The notes beneath the pieces were generated by a model. It did not search any database and was not told the DNA's origin. It saw nothing but the letters and a program-made list of their open reading frames with translations. From Cellulosimicrobium sp. ES-005 (GTDB lineage: Bacteria; Actinomycetota; Actinomycetes; Actinomycetales; Cellulomonadaceae), in the NCBI RefSeq assembly GCF_040448685.1, contig NZ_CP159290.1, positions 248,001 to 312,000 on the forward strand: a DNA stretch of 64,000 nucleotides, given 5' to 3'. The number at the start of each line of letters is the position of its first letter. Positions within the stretch are counted from its first letter, which is position 1. A program made the translations under genes and the position numbers. Shown here one piece after another: positions 16,824 through 25,200 of this stretch.

Positions 16824-17450
16824 TCAGGCGGCCGCGTCCTCCTCGCGGAGCCGCGGCTCGGTGCGCAGCGCCGGGCGGAGGCCGGACTTGTCGGCGTAGA
16901 ACGCGCGCACGACGTCCATGTCGGCGCGCACGTCGCCCGTGAGCTCGATGGTCGGGCCGAGGCCGGTCGTCATGGTGGTGCGGTCGACGTACCCGAGGGT
17001 CACCGGCAGGTGCGCCTCGCGCGCGATCCGGTAGAAGCCCGACTTCCAGTACGACCCCGCGCCGCGCGTGCCCTCGGGCGTCACGACGAGCGAGAACACC
17101 TCGCCGGCGTGGAGGCGCGCGACGACGTCGGCCACGACCCGGCTCGGGTCGCGCCGGTCGACGGGGATGCCGCCGAGCGCGCGCATGAGCGGGCCGGCCG
17201 GGCCGGCGAACAGCGTGTGCTTGCCGAGCCAGCGCACGTGGATGCCCGTGCTCCAGGCGATGGCGAGCATGAGGACGAAGTCCCAGTTCGACGTGTGCGG
17301 GGCGCCGACGAGGAGCGTCGGGCGGCGGGTGTCGTACGGCTCGGAGCGCAGGGACCACCGGCTGGTCGCCCAGTAGGCGCGGGCGAGGGCTCGGCGGATC
17401 ACCACGCCACGGTACAGGCCGTCCACGGGGAGACCGGTTGCCGTCGACAA
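16824..17450 (-). CDS. 1-acyl-sn-glycerol-3-phosphate acyltransferase-like protein
   Basis: 208 residues, PlsC superfamily. The catalytic motif appears as APHTSNWDF (H-T-S-N-W-D in place of the usual NHxxxxD) and the acyl-acceptor motif as VTPEGTRGAG. The HTSNWD variant is typical of a soluble or peripherally bound subfamily of glycerophospholipid acyltransferases. Converges on the ABC permease gene with 28 bp between stops. The substrate is inferred from the fold only. Confidence 0.85.
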   Translation of the reverse strand: MSTATGLPVDGLYRGVVIRRALARAYWATSRWSLRSEPYDTRRPTLLVGAPHTSNWDFVLMLAIAWSTGIHVRWLGKHTLFAGPAGPLMRALGGIPVDRRDPSRVVADVVARLHAGEVFSLVVTPEGTRGAGSYWKSGFYRIAREAHLPVTLGYVDRTTMTTGLGPTIELTGDVRADMDVVRAFYADKSGLRPALRTEPRLREEDAAA

Positions 17451-17476
17451 CCCCCGGGACCTTGGTTAGTCTCCGG

Positions 17477-17505
17477 GCGGGTAGGGAACTTCCCGCTCTA
17501 CCCGC
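17477..17505. promoter_or_regulatory. Nested palindrome upstream of the ROK operon
   Basis: GCGGGTAG...CTACCCGC, 8-bp arms 13 bp apart, enclosing GGGAACTTCCC. It lies 50 bp before the ROK start codon and is a plausible operator for that regulator (autoregulation, inferred). Confidence 0.5.
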
Positions 17506-17554
17506 ACGGCCCGGACATGTCTGATCGACCCACCCACTGCTCGACGGAGACCAG

Positions 17555-18766
17555 ATGGACACCACTCCCGCCGGTACGCCCGCCCTCCTGCGCACCCTCA
17601 ACGCACGCGCCGTGCTCGCCGTGCTCGGCACGGGCGCGCGGGTCGCGCGGCCCGACGTCGTCTCGGCGACCGGTCTGTCCAAGACGACCGTGGCGCAGAC
17701 GCTGCGGGCGCTCGAGGCCACGGGCGTGGTCACGGAGGCCGGGCTCGACCGGGACCGGCGGGGGCCCGCCGCGACGCTGTACCGCGTCGACCCGGACTAC
17801 GCGTTCGGGCTGGGCATCGACGTCGCGCGCGACCGGGTGCGGGTCGCGCTCGTCGACGTCACGGGCGCGATCCGGGCCCGTGCGGAGCGCCGGGACGTCA
17901 AGCCGACGACGACGGCGCGCGCCCGTGCGGCCGCGGAGCTCGCCCGCGCGTGCGTGAGCGACGCCCAGGCGCGGCTCGCGGAGGGGCCGACGATCGAGGT
18001 GACGCGCGCGGTCGCGGCCGTCCCGCTGATCGTCGGGTCGGACCTGCGGACGATCCGCCGCGTCCCCGGCTACGAGAAGGGCGGGACCGAGCTCGTCGAC
18101 GCGCTCGAGGACGCCCTCGGGTGCCCGGTGACCCTCGAGAACGACCTCAACCTCGCGGCGCTCGCCGAGCAGCGCGACGGCGCCGCGGCCGGGGCGCGCT
18201 CGTTCGTCGTGCTCGGGCTGGGCGACGGCTTCGGGGCCGGGCTGGTGCTCGACGGGAAGCTCCACCGCGGGTTCGCGGGCGGTGCCGGCGAGGTCTCGTT
18301 CCTGCCGCACCCCGCCCGGGCGCTGGGCTCCGAGGCGCTGGGGGCGTCGTCCCTCGCGTCGCTCGCGAAGGAGCACGGCCTGCCCGACGACGTGACCGTC
18401 AAGGACGTCGTGGACCGGGCCGAGCACGGCGACGGCGCCTCGAACGACGTGCTCGACGAGGTCGCCGAGCGGATCGGGGTCGTCGCCGCGTCGGTGGCGC
18501 TCGTGGTGGAGCCGGAGCTCTTCGTCCTCACCAACCAGGCGGCGCGCGCGCCGATCGCGGACCGGGTGACGCGTTTCCTCGCGGAGAAGATCGCCGTCCT
18601 CCCCGTCCGGGTCGTCTCGTCGGACCTCACGTGCGACGCCGTCGTGGTGGGGGCCGCCCGCTCGGCCAGCGACGCGCTGCGCGACGAGGTGTTCCGCTCC
18701 GCCGCCGCCCACCCCGCGCCGGGCGAGGGCGACATCGCCGACGAGCGCGAGGAGGCGGCGTCGTGA
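17555..18766 (+). CDS. ROK-family transcriptional regulator
   Basis: 403 residues. An N-terminal winged helix (about residues 10-70: ALLRTLNARAVLAVL, SATGLSKTTVAQTLRAL) precedes a ROK domain (FGLGIDVARDRVRVALVDV; ENDLNLAALAEQ with the usual catalytic Asp). The zinc-binding CxCGxxGC motif of ROK proteins is missing: after GGAGEVSFLPHP the sequence continues ARALGSEALG with no cysteines. It is probably a sugar-responsive repressor of the two genes downstream, which overlap by 4 nt each. Confidence 0.9.
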   Translation: MDTTPAGTPALLRTLNARAVLAVLGTGARVARPDVVSATGLSKTTVAQTLRALEATGVVTEAGLDRDRRGPAATLYRVDPDYAFGLGIDVARDRVRVALVDVTGAIRARAERRDVKPTTTARARAAAELARACVSDAQARLAEGPTIEVTRAVAAVPLIVGSDLRTIRRVPGYEKGGTELVDALEDALGCPVTLENDLNLAALAEQRDGAAAGARSFVVLGLGDGFGAGLVLDGKLHRGFAGGAGEVSFLPHPARALGSEALGASSLASLAKEHGLPDDVTVKDVVDRAEHGDGASNDVLDEVAERIGVVAASVALVVEPELFVLTNQAARAPIADRVTRFLAEKIAVLPVRVVSSDLTCDAVVVGAARSASDALRDEVFRSAAAHPAPGEGDIADEREEAAS

Positions 18767-19713
18767 CCGCGGCAGCACCGGGCGGCGGAGCACCGCCGTC
18801 GGACCTGGTCTCCCGGCTGGGCCTCGCCGCCGACGCGCGCGCGATCATCCTCAACGCCGACGACTACGGCATGTGCCGCGCCGCCAACCGCGCGGTCTCC
18901 GAGCTCCTCCTCGCGGGGCACGTCGACTCCGCGACGGTCATGGTCCCGTGCGGGTGGGCGCCGGACGCGCTCGCGTTCGCGGCCGCGCACCCCGTCGACG
19001 TGGGCGTGCACCTCGTGCTGACCAGCGAGTGGACGCGGTACCGGTGGCGCCCGCTCACCGGCACGGGCACGTCCCTGGTCGACGACGCGGGCTACTTCCC
19101 GCGCGACGTGCTGACCGTCGAGCGCCAGGCGCGCGTCGAGGACGTCGTCGCCGAGCTCACGGCCCAGCTCGACGCGGCGCTCGCGGCCGGGGTCGACGTC
19201 TCGCACCTCGACAACCACATGGGCTCCGTCTACGGGCTCGAGACGGGACGCTCGTTCCTGCCGCAGGTCTTCGAGCTCGCCGCCCGGCACCGGCTGCCCT
19301 TCCGCCTGCCCCGCACGACCGACGGGATGGTGCTGCCCCCGGGCGACTTCCAGCCCCTGCTCGACGAGGCGACGGCCGCGGCGGACGCCCTCGGCGTCGT
19401 CCTGGTCGACCGGCTCTGGACCCACCCGTTCGAGCTCGATGGCGCCGGGACGGTCGAGGAGGAGGACTACGAGGACGTCCGCGCCGACTTCCTCGACCTG
19501 CTGCGCCGCGTGCCGTCCGGCGTGACCGAGATCTTCCTCCACCCCATGCTGGACGACGACGAGCTCGGCGACGTCGCCGACTACGGCGTCGCGAAGCGCG
19601 GCTTCGAGCACCGGCTCCTCGCGGACCCGGCCGTCGCGGCCGTGATCGCCGAGGAGGGCATCGTCCGCGTCGGCTGGCGGCACCTGCGCGCGGTGCAGCG
19701 GGGCGAGCGGTGA
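18763..19713 (+). CDS. ChbG/YdjC-family carbohydrate deacetylase
   Basis: 316 residues. Family metal and catalytic motifs are intact: ILNADDYGMC near residue 30, VGVHLVLTSEW, SHLDNHMGS and TEIFLHPM. ChbG removes an acetyl group from chito-oligosaccharides so that they can be used or act as inducers, which fits the chitin enzymes elsewhere in the window. The GTG start overlaps the ROK stop by 4 nt. Other N-acetylated sugars are possible substrates. Confidence 0.88.
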   Translation: MTAAAPGGGAPPSDLVSRLGLAADARAIILNADDYGMCRAANRAVSELLLAGHVDSATVMVPCGWAPDALAFAAAHPVDVGVHLVLTSEWTRYRWRPLTGTGTSLVDDAGYFPRDVLTVERQARVEDVVAELTAQLDAALAAGVDVSHLDNHMGSVYGLETGRSFLPQVFELAARHRLPFRLPRTTDGMVLPPGDFQPLLDEATAAADALGVVLVDRLWTHPFELDGAGTVEEEDYEDVRADFLDLLRRVPSGVTEIFLHPMLDDDELGDVADYGVAKRGFEHRLLADPAVAAVIAEEGIVRVGWRHLRAVQRGER

Positions 19714-21158
19714 GCGCCCCGCAGCCGGCGCCGTCGGGCAGCGTGCCGACGGCGGGCGGAGGGCTGCTCGCCCGGACGCGGGACCGCCGGCTCGTCGGTG
19801 CGCCCTCGCGCGCGGGGACGATCGCCTACGGAGCGTCCGCGTTCCCCTCGAACCTGCTCATGCAGACGTTCTCCGCGTTCGTCGTCTACTTCTACGTCGA
19901 CCACCTCGGCGTGCGCGCGGGCTGGGTCGCGGGCGCGATGGTCGCGCACGGCATCCTCAACGCCCTGCTCAACCCGCTCGTCGGCGCCGCCTCCGACCGG
20001 CGTCGCACGCGGTGGGGCCGCCGCGTCCCCTGGATCGTGCTCGGGATCGTGCCGCTCGTCGTCGCGTTCGCGCTCGTGTGGATGCCGCCCGCCGTCGGCC
20101 CCGTCGGCCTCGTCGTGTGGTTCCTCGTCGTCGTGGCCCTGTTCGACGTCGCGTACGTCGTCGTCGCGCTCAACATCTCGGCGCTGTTCCCCGAGATCTT
20201 CCGCACGACGGCGGAGCGCGCCCGCGGGAACACCCCGCGCCAGATCTTCGGCCTCGTCGGGATGATCCTGGGCACCGCCGGCGCGCCGCTGCTGTACGGC
20301 ACGCTCGGGTGGACCTGGATGGCGCTGCTGCTCGGGGTCGTGAGCCTCGCGTTCTTCGTGTGGTCCCTCGCCGGCATGGTCGAGCGCCCGGTCGACGTCG
20401 CGACCGTGCGCGAGCGCGAGGCCGCCGTCGGGCTGGGGGACCAGCTCCGGTACACGTTCGCCAACCGGGCGTTCGTCACCTACGTGCTCGGGTCGCTCCT
20501 GCTCCAGAGCACGACCGCGATCGTGCTCGCCGCGATCCCGTTCTACGTGCGGTACACGCTGGGCGGCGCCGAGGCCGACGCGACGCTGCTGCTCGCCCCG
20601 ATCTTCGTCGCCGCGATCCCGTCGATCGTCGGGTGGTCGTGGGTCGTGCGGCGCATCGGCCCGCGCTCGGCCATGCTGTGGGTCGTCGCCGTGTACGGCC
20701 TCGCGACCTGCCTCTACCTGATCCCGTCCACCGTCCTCGGCGCCGCGCTCGCCGGCCTCGCCGTGGGCGTCGGCGTCGCGGGCCTCATGCAGGTGCTCGA
20801 GGTGGCGCTGGCGCAGGTCATCGACGACGACGAGCGCCGCACCGGCCTGCGCCGCGAGGGCATGTACTTCGGCGCCAACGGGTTCGTCGTGCGCGGGTCC
20901 GTCATCGTCCAGGCCGTGCTCGTCGCCGGTGTGCTCTCGGCCAGCGGGTACGTCGAGGGCGCGGGCGACGTCGTGCAGCCGGACAGCGTCGCGACGGGCG
21001 TGCGCCTCCTCCTCGGCGGCGTCCCCGTGGTCCTCGCCGCGCTCGCGTTCGTGTGCTTCTGGTTCTACCCCCTCCGCGGCCACGACTCCGACGACACCGA
21101 CGCCGCCCTCACCGAGGCCGACGCCTCACCCACCGCGGCAGACCCCCTCCCGAGGTAG
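19710..21158 (+). CDS. GPH-family sugar:cation symporter (MFS_2)
   Basis: 482 residues with about 12 membrane helices. The loop between helices 2 and 3 carries the family motif LVGAASDRRRTRWGRRVPW. This places it in the glycoside-pentoside-hexuronide group rather than the drug-efflux MFS. It overlaps the deacetylase gene by 4 nt (GTGA), and the two are probably used together for uptake and processing of N-acetylated oligosaccharides. The TAG stop lies inside a CGAGGTAGAAC repeat motif. Confidence 0.88.
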   Translation: MSAPQPAPSGSVPTAGGGLLARTRDRRLVGAPSRAGTIAYGASAFPSNLLMQTFSAFVVYFYVDHLGVRAGWVAGAMVAHGILNALLNPLVGAASDRRRTRWGRRVPWIVLGIVPLVVAFALVWMPPAVGPVGLVVWFLVVVALFDVAYVVVALNISALFPEIFRTTAERARGNTPRQIFGLVGMILGTAGAPLLYGTLGWTWMALLLGVVSLAFFVWSLAGMVERPVDVATVREREAAVGLGDQLRYTFANRAFVTYVLGSLLLQSTTAIVLAAIPFYVRYTLGGAEADATLLLAPIFVAAIPSIVGWSWVVRRIGPRSAMLWVVAVYGLATCLYLIPSTVLGAALAGLAVGVGVAGLMQVLEVALAQVIDDDERRTGLRREGMYFGANGFVVRGSVIVQAVLVAGVLSASGYVEGAGDVVQPDSVATGVRLLLGGVPVVLAALAFVCFWFYPLRGHDSDDTDAALTEADASPTAADPLPR

Positions 21159-21226
21159 AACCCCGCCCGCGCGAGCCGTGGTTGCGCGCGGTGCAACCCT
21201 GGTCGCGCGACCAGGGTTCTACCTCG
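21151..21226. repeat. GAGGTAGA palindromic element (family 2), copy D
   Basis: Ends CGAGGTAGAAC (21151-21161) and GTTCTACCTCG (21216-21226), with an inner perfect hairpin CCCTGGTCGCGCGACCAGGG. The stop codons of both converging genes (TAG at 21156-21158; CTA at 21219-21221) lie inside the end motifs. Probable bidirectional terminator. Confidence 0.85.
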
Positions 21227-21776
21227 GTCGAGCGGGGGTCTGCTTCGGCGGGGTGGTGCCGCCGAGGGTGTGCTCGGCGACGGTGCAGGGGTCGGTGGTG
21301 GCGTCGACGTCGCGCAGGTCGCACGCGACGCGGCGCATGAGCGTGCGGAAGGCGCTGCGCTCGTCGGGGGAGAGCATGTCGAGGAGGTGCTCCTCGGCGT
21401 CGTGCACGGCGGAGGCCCACCCGGCGAGCCGACGGCGGCCCTCGGGCGTCGCGACGACGCGGCGGGCGCGGCGGTCGGCGGGGTTCTGCTGCCGCTCGAC
21501 GAGACCTGCGGCGACGAGGTCGTCGACCAGGTACGTCATGACGGTCCGGTCGATGCCGTGGTGCTCGGCGAGCGCGAGCTGGGTGGGGTGGTCGCCCTGT
21601 GCGACGGTGACGAGGACCTGGTAGCCCCGCGTGCCGTGGGGGACGTCGTCGAGCGCCTGCTCGACCGTCGCGCGGTAGGCACGCAGGAGCACGCCGAGGT
21701 GCCAGCCGAGGTCCTCGAGGCGGCCGGGGAGCTCGGCCGGGCCGGTGGGTGCGGCGGTCGTCGTGGTCGTGCTCAT
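21219..21776 (-). CDS. MarR-family transcriptional regulator
   Basis: 185 residues. Winged-helix core at about residues 45-120: GTRGYQVLVTVAQGDHPTQL, recognition region GIDRTVMTYLVDDLVAAGLV and wing RQQNPADRRARRVVATPEG. The ATG at 21776 is chosen because TACGCT (21783-21788, minus strand) is 6 nt upstream, suggesting a leaderless mRNA. Divergent from the luciferase-like oxidoreductase operon and likely its regulator, with a possible site at 21814-21828. Confidence 0.9.
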   Translation of the reverse strand: MSTTTTTAAPTGPAELPGRLEDLGWHLGVLLRAYRATVEQALDDVPHGTRGYQVLVTVAQGDHPTQLALAEHHGIDRTVMTYLVDDLVAAGLVERQQNPADRRARRVVATPEGRRRLAGWASAVHDAEEHLLDMLSPDERSAFRTLMRRVACDLRDVDATTDPCTVAEHTLGGTTPPKQTPARPR

Positions 21777-21803
21777 CCGCCCAGCGTACCGCCGGGAATG
21801 CGG

Positions 21804-21832
21804 TTGCACCACCTATCTGTTACCGATATGTT
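21804..21832 (+). promoter_or_regulatory. Promoter of the luciferase-like oxidoreductase operon with candidate MarR site
   Basis: TTGCAC (21804-21809), 17-bp spacer, TATGTT (21827-21832). The spacer contains TATC-N7-GATA (21814-21828), a short dyad well placed for repression by the divergent MarR protein. The ATG lies at 21868. Confidence 0.55.
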
Positions 21833-21867
21833 CTGCTCAACAACGTATTCTGAGATCGCGAGGAGCC

Positions 21868-22812
21868 ATGCCCGACTACGGCCACGACCTGCGCTTCGGG
21901 TCCTTCGTCACGCCCACCGCCGCGGCGCCGCACCAGGCCGTCGCGCTGGCTCAGCTCTCCGAGGAGGTGGGCCTGGACCTCGTCACGTTCCAGGACCACC
22001 CGTACCAGGCGGCGTTCCTCGACACGTGGACGCTGATGTCCTGGGTCGCCGCGCGCACCGAGCGCGTCCGGATCGCGGGCAACGTGCTCAACCTGCCGCT
22101 GCGCCCGCCGGCCGTGCTCGCGCGGGCCGTGGCGAGCCTCGACCGGCTCTCGGGCGGGCGCGTCGAGCTGGGGCTCGGCGCGGGCGGGTTCTGGGACCCG
22201 ATCGTCGCCATGGGCGGCGAGCGTCTGACGCCGGGAGAGTCGGTCGACGCGCTCTCCGAGGGCATCGACGTCGTCCGCGGGCTGTGGGACACGTCCACGC
22301 GTGACCGCCTCGTCGCGGGCGGGACGCACCACCGCGTCGACGGGCCCAAGCGCGGCCCCGCGCCCGCGCACGACGTCGAGATCTGGGTCGGCGCGCTCAA
22401 GCCCCGCATGCTGCGCCTCGTCGGGGCGAAGGCCGACGGCTGGCTCCCGTCGCTCGCGTACCTGCAGAGCTTCGAGGCGCTGGCGAAGGGCAACGCGACG
22501 ATCGACGCCGCCGCCGAGGAGGCGGGTCGCGACCCGCGGGCCGTGCGTCGGTTGCTCAACGTCGGCGGCCGGTTCACCGCCGACGGCGGCGCGGGGTTCC
22601 TCCAGGGCTCGCCGCGTCAGTGGGCCGAGCAGGTCGCGGAGGTGACGCTCGAGCACGGCGTGTCCACGTGGATCGTCGCGGGCGACGACCCGACGACGCT
22701 CGCCGTCGTCGGCCAGGAGGTCGCCCCCGCGGCCCGCGAGCTCGTCGCGTCCGCGCGGGGCGCCGGCGGCCCGGCCTCGGGCGCCCCGACCGACGGCGAG
22801 GTCCGCGCATGA
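21868..22812 (+). CDS. LLM-class flavin-dependent oxidoreductase
   Basis: 314 residues, bacterial luciferase-like TIM barrel. Hallmarks: VTFQDHPYQAAFLDTWT, RVRIAGNVLNLPLRPPAVLA, SGGRVELGLGAGGFWD and GADGW-like GAKADGWLPS. The family uses FMN or F420. It shares more than half of its sequence with the N-terminal half of the next gene, so the two arose by duplication. ATGA overlap with the next gene, under the promoter at 21804. Substrate unknown; MarR control suggests response to a small aromatic or xenobiotic. Confidence 0.9.
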   Translation: MPDYGHDLRFGSFVTPTAAAPHQAVALAQLSEEVGLDLVTFQDHPYQAAFLDTWTLMSWVAARTERVRIAGNVLNLPLRPPAVLARAVASLDRLSGGRVELGLGAGGFWDPIVAMGGERLTPGESVDALSEGIDVVRGLWDTSTRDRLVAGGTHHRVDGPKRGPAPAHDVEIWVGALKPRMLRLVGAKADGWLPSLAYLQSFEALAKGNATIDAAAEEAGRDPRAVRRLLNVGGRFTADGGAGFLQGSPRQWAEQVAEVTLEHGVSTWIVAGDDPTTLAVVGQEVAPAARELVASARGAGGPASGAPTDGEVRA

Positions 22813-25139
22813 CCGACTACGGCCACCCGCTCCGCCTCGGCACGTTCGTCACGCCCTCCGCGCAGGACCCGGACGCGACGGTCGGGCTCGCGCGCCTCGC
22901 CGAGGACCTCGGCTACGACCTCGTGACCTTCCAGGACCACCCCTACCAGCCGCGCTTCCTCGACACGTGGACGCTGCTGTCGTACGTCGCGTCCGCGACG
23001 GAGCGCATCCACGTCGCGCCCGACGTCGTCAACGTCCCGATGCGCCCGCCCGCGGTGCTCGCGCGCGCGGCGGCGAGCCTCGACCTGCTGTCCGACGGGC
23101 GCGTCGACGTGGCCCTGGGCGCGGGTGCCTTCTGGGACGCCATGGTCTCGATGGGCGTCGAGCGGCTCACCCCGGGCGAGTCGGTCGAGGCGCTCGCCGA
23201 GGCGATCGAGGTGATCCGGGCGATCTGGGGCGAGGACGGCGACGGCGAGCTGTTCGTCCCCGGGCGCCACCACCGGCTCGACGGCGCGACCCCCGGCCCG
23301 GGAACCACGCGTCGCATCCCCGTGTGGCTGGGCGCGCTCGGCCCGCGCATGCTGCGCCTCGTCGGTGAGAAGGCCGACGGCTGGCTCCCGTCGCTGGGGC
23401 GCGTCGGCCTGGACGGGCTGCGCGCGGGCAACGCGCGCATCGACGAGGCCGCGACCGCCGTCGGGCGCGACCCGCGCGAGGTCACGCGCCTGCTCAACGT
23501 GTCCGGGACCTTCGGGGCGAACGACGGCGGTGGCGGCCTGGGCGGCGCGCCCGACCTCGCCGGGCCGCCCGAGGCCTGGGTCGAGCGGCTCGTGCCGCTC
23601 GTCCTGGAGGAGGGTGTCTCGACGCTGATCCTCGCGACCGACGACGAACGCACGACCCGCCGGTTCGCCGAGGAGGTCGCGCCCGCGCTGCGCGACGCGG
23701 TCGCCGCCGGGCGCGCCGCGCGCGGGACCGACACGTCGCGCGTCGTGCCGCTCGTCGTCCGCGCGGCACGTCGTCCGGGTATCGCGTACGACGACGTCCC
23801 CGCCCCGCTCGCGGAGCGCGCGGTCGAGCCCGGGGACGCGGCGTACGCGGGCGTGCGCTCGAACTACCTGCGCGGCGGCTCGCCCGGGCTCGTGCTCCGC
23901 CCGCGCGACACCGCCGAGGTGGTCGAGGCGCTCGCCTTCGCGCGCGCCCAGCCGGTGACGCAGACGGTGCCGCTGTCCGTCCGCTCCGGTGGGCACGGCA
24001 TCAGCGGGCGCTCGACGAACGACGGCGGGATCGTCCTCGACCTGGGCGCGCTCGACGCCGTCGAGGTGCTCGACGACGCCGCGCGCCTCGTGCGCGTCGG
24101 GCCCGGCGCGCGCTGGGGCGAGGTCGCGGCGGCGCTCGCGCCGCGCGGGTGGGCGATCACGTCCGGCGACTACGGCGGGGTGGGCGTGGGCGGGCTCGCG
24201 ACCGCGGGCGGCATCGGGTTCCTCGGCCGCGCGCACGGCCTGACGATCGACCACGTGCGCGCCGTCGAGGTCGTCCTCGCGGACGGCTCGGTCGTGCGTG
24301 CGAGCGACGACGAGAACCCGGACCTGTTCTGGGCCGTGCGCGGCGCGGGGTCGCAGGTCGGGGTCGTCACCTCGTTCGAGCTCGTCGCCGACGAGGTCGC
24401 GGCCGTGGGGTTCGCGCAGATGGTGCACGACGCCTCGGACCTCGCGGGGTTCCTCGAGCGCTGGGGCGCGACGGTCGAGGGGTCGCCGCGCGACACGACG
24501 AGCTTCCTCATCGTCGGGCGCCCGCGGCCAGGGCAGCCGGTCGTCGCACAGTCCATGACCATGGTCGACTCCGACGACCCGGACGTCGTCCTCGCCCGGC
24601 TGCAGCCGTTCGCGGCGATCTCCCCGCTGCTCGCCCAGGCGACGGCGCAGATCGTGCCGTACGACGCCGTCGTCTCCGCGCCCGCGCCCGGGCCGCACGG
24701 CGGTCAGGGCGAGCCCGTGTCGCGCTCCGGCCTGCTGGAGCACCTCACGCCCGAGGCGGCGGCCCGGCTCGCGGGCCTCGTCGCGAGCGGCGACACGTAC
24801 TTCTTCCAGATCCGCTCGACCGGCGGCGCGGCGTCGGACGTCCCGGTGGACGCGACGGCGTACGCGCACCGGTCCGCGAACTTCTCGGTCGTGGCGATGG
24901 GAGCGAGCCGCTCCCGGCTCGACGCGCGCTGGGACGCGCTGGCGGACGTGTTCGAGGGCATGTACCTGAGCTTCGACACCGACAGCCGCCCCGAGCGGGT
25001 GACGGACGCGTTCCCGCCCGCGACCTTGGAGCGACTGCGCGAGGTCAAGCGCCGCGTCGACCCGACGAACGTCTTCCGCGACAACCTCCCCGTCCTCGGA
25101 CCGGACCCGCTCGAGCCAGCACCGGCACCCGCGAGGTAG
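22809..25139 (+). CDS. Fusion of LLM-class oxidoreductase and berberine-bridge-type FAD oxidase
   Basis: 776 residues with two flavoenzyme modules. Residues 1 to about 305 are a paralogue of the preceding LLM oxidoreductase (VTFQDHPYQPRFLDTWT, GRVDVALGAGAFWD, KADGWLPSLG). After a linker, residues about 345-770 are a VAO/BBE-type oxidase: FAD motif VRSGGHGISGRS with His396 as candidate covalent attachment site, GVGVGGLATAGGIGFLGRAHG, and the BBE tail YLSFDTDSRPERV...VDPTNVFRDNLP. There is no frameshift or internal stop, so the fusion is genuine. The two halves may act sequentially on one substrate. The TAG stop is within a GAGGTAGA motif. Confidence 0.92.
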   Translation: MTDYGHPLRLGTFVTPSAQDPDATVGLARLAEDLGYDLVTFQDHPYQPRFLDTWTLLSYVASATERIHVAPDVVNVPMRPPAVLARAAASLDLLSDGRVDVALGAGAFWDAMVSMGVERLTPGESVEALAEAIEVIRAIWGEDGDGELFVPGRHHRLDGATPGPGTTRRIPVWLGALGPRMLRLVGEKADGWLPSLGRVGLDGLRAGNARIDEAATAVGRDPREVTRLLNVSGTFGANDGGGGLGGAPDLAGPPEAWVERLVPLVLEEGVSTLILATDDERTTRRFAEEVAPALRDAVAAGRAARGTDTSRVVPLVVRAARRPGIAYDDVPAPLAERAVEPGDAAYAGVRSNYLRGGSPGLVLRPRDTAEVVEALAFARAQPVTQTVPLSVRSGGHGISGRSTNDGGIVLDLGALDAVEVLDDAARLVRVGPGARWGEVAAALAPRGWAITSGDYGGVGVGGLATAGGIGFLGRAHGLTIDHVRAVEVVLADGSVVRASDDENPDLFWAVRGAGSQVGVVTSFELVADEVAAVGFAQMVHDASDLAGFLERWGATVEGSPRDTTSFLIVGRPRPGQPVVAQSMTMVDSDDPDVVLARLQPFAAISPLLAQATAQIVPYDAVVSAPAPGPHGGQGEPVSRSGLLEHLTPEAAARLAGLVASGDTYFFQIRSTGGAASDVPVDATAYAHRSANFSVVAMGASRSRLDARWDALADVFEGMYLSFDTDSRPERVTDAFPPATLERLREVKRRVDPTNVFRDNLPVLGPDPLEPAPAPAR

Positions 25140-25200
25140 AACACCCCGTCGCGAGGTAGAGGACGCAGGGTTCTACCTCGCGACGGGGTGTTCTACCTCG
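25132..25200. repeat. GAGGTAGA palindromic element (family 2), copy E: two direct plus two inverted units
   Basis: Units CGAGGTAGAAC at 25132 and CGAGGTAGAGG at 25152, then GTTCTACCTCG at 25170 and 25190. Spacing is 20 bp on each side, with complementary arms of 31 bp that pair perfectly. TAG at 25137-25139 ends the plus-strand gene and CTA at 25173-25175 ends the minus-strand gene. Confidence 0.9.

Noticed and set aside
22617-24869. A 750-residue minus-strand reading frame opposite the flavoenzyme fusion
   Set aside because: Typical GC-rich antisense shadow with Arg/Asp/His bias and no domain; the plus strand encodes two recognisable flavoenzyme modules.
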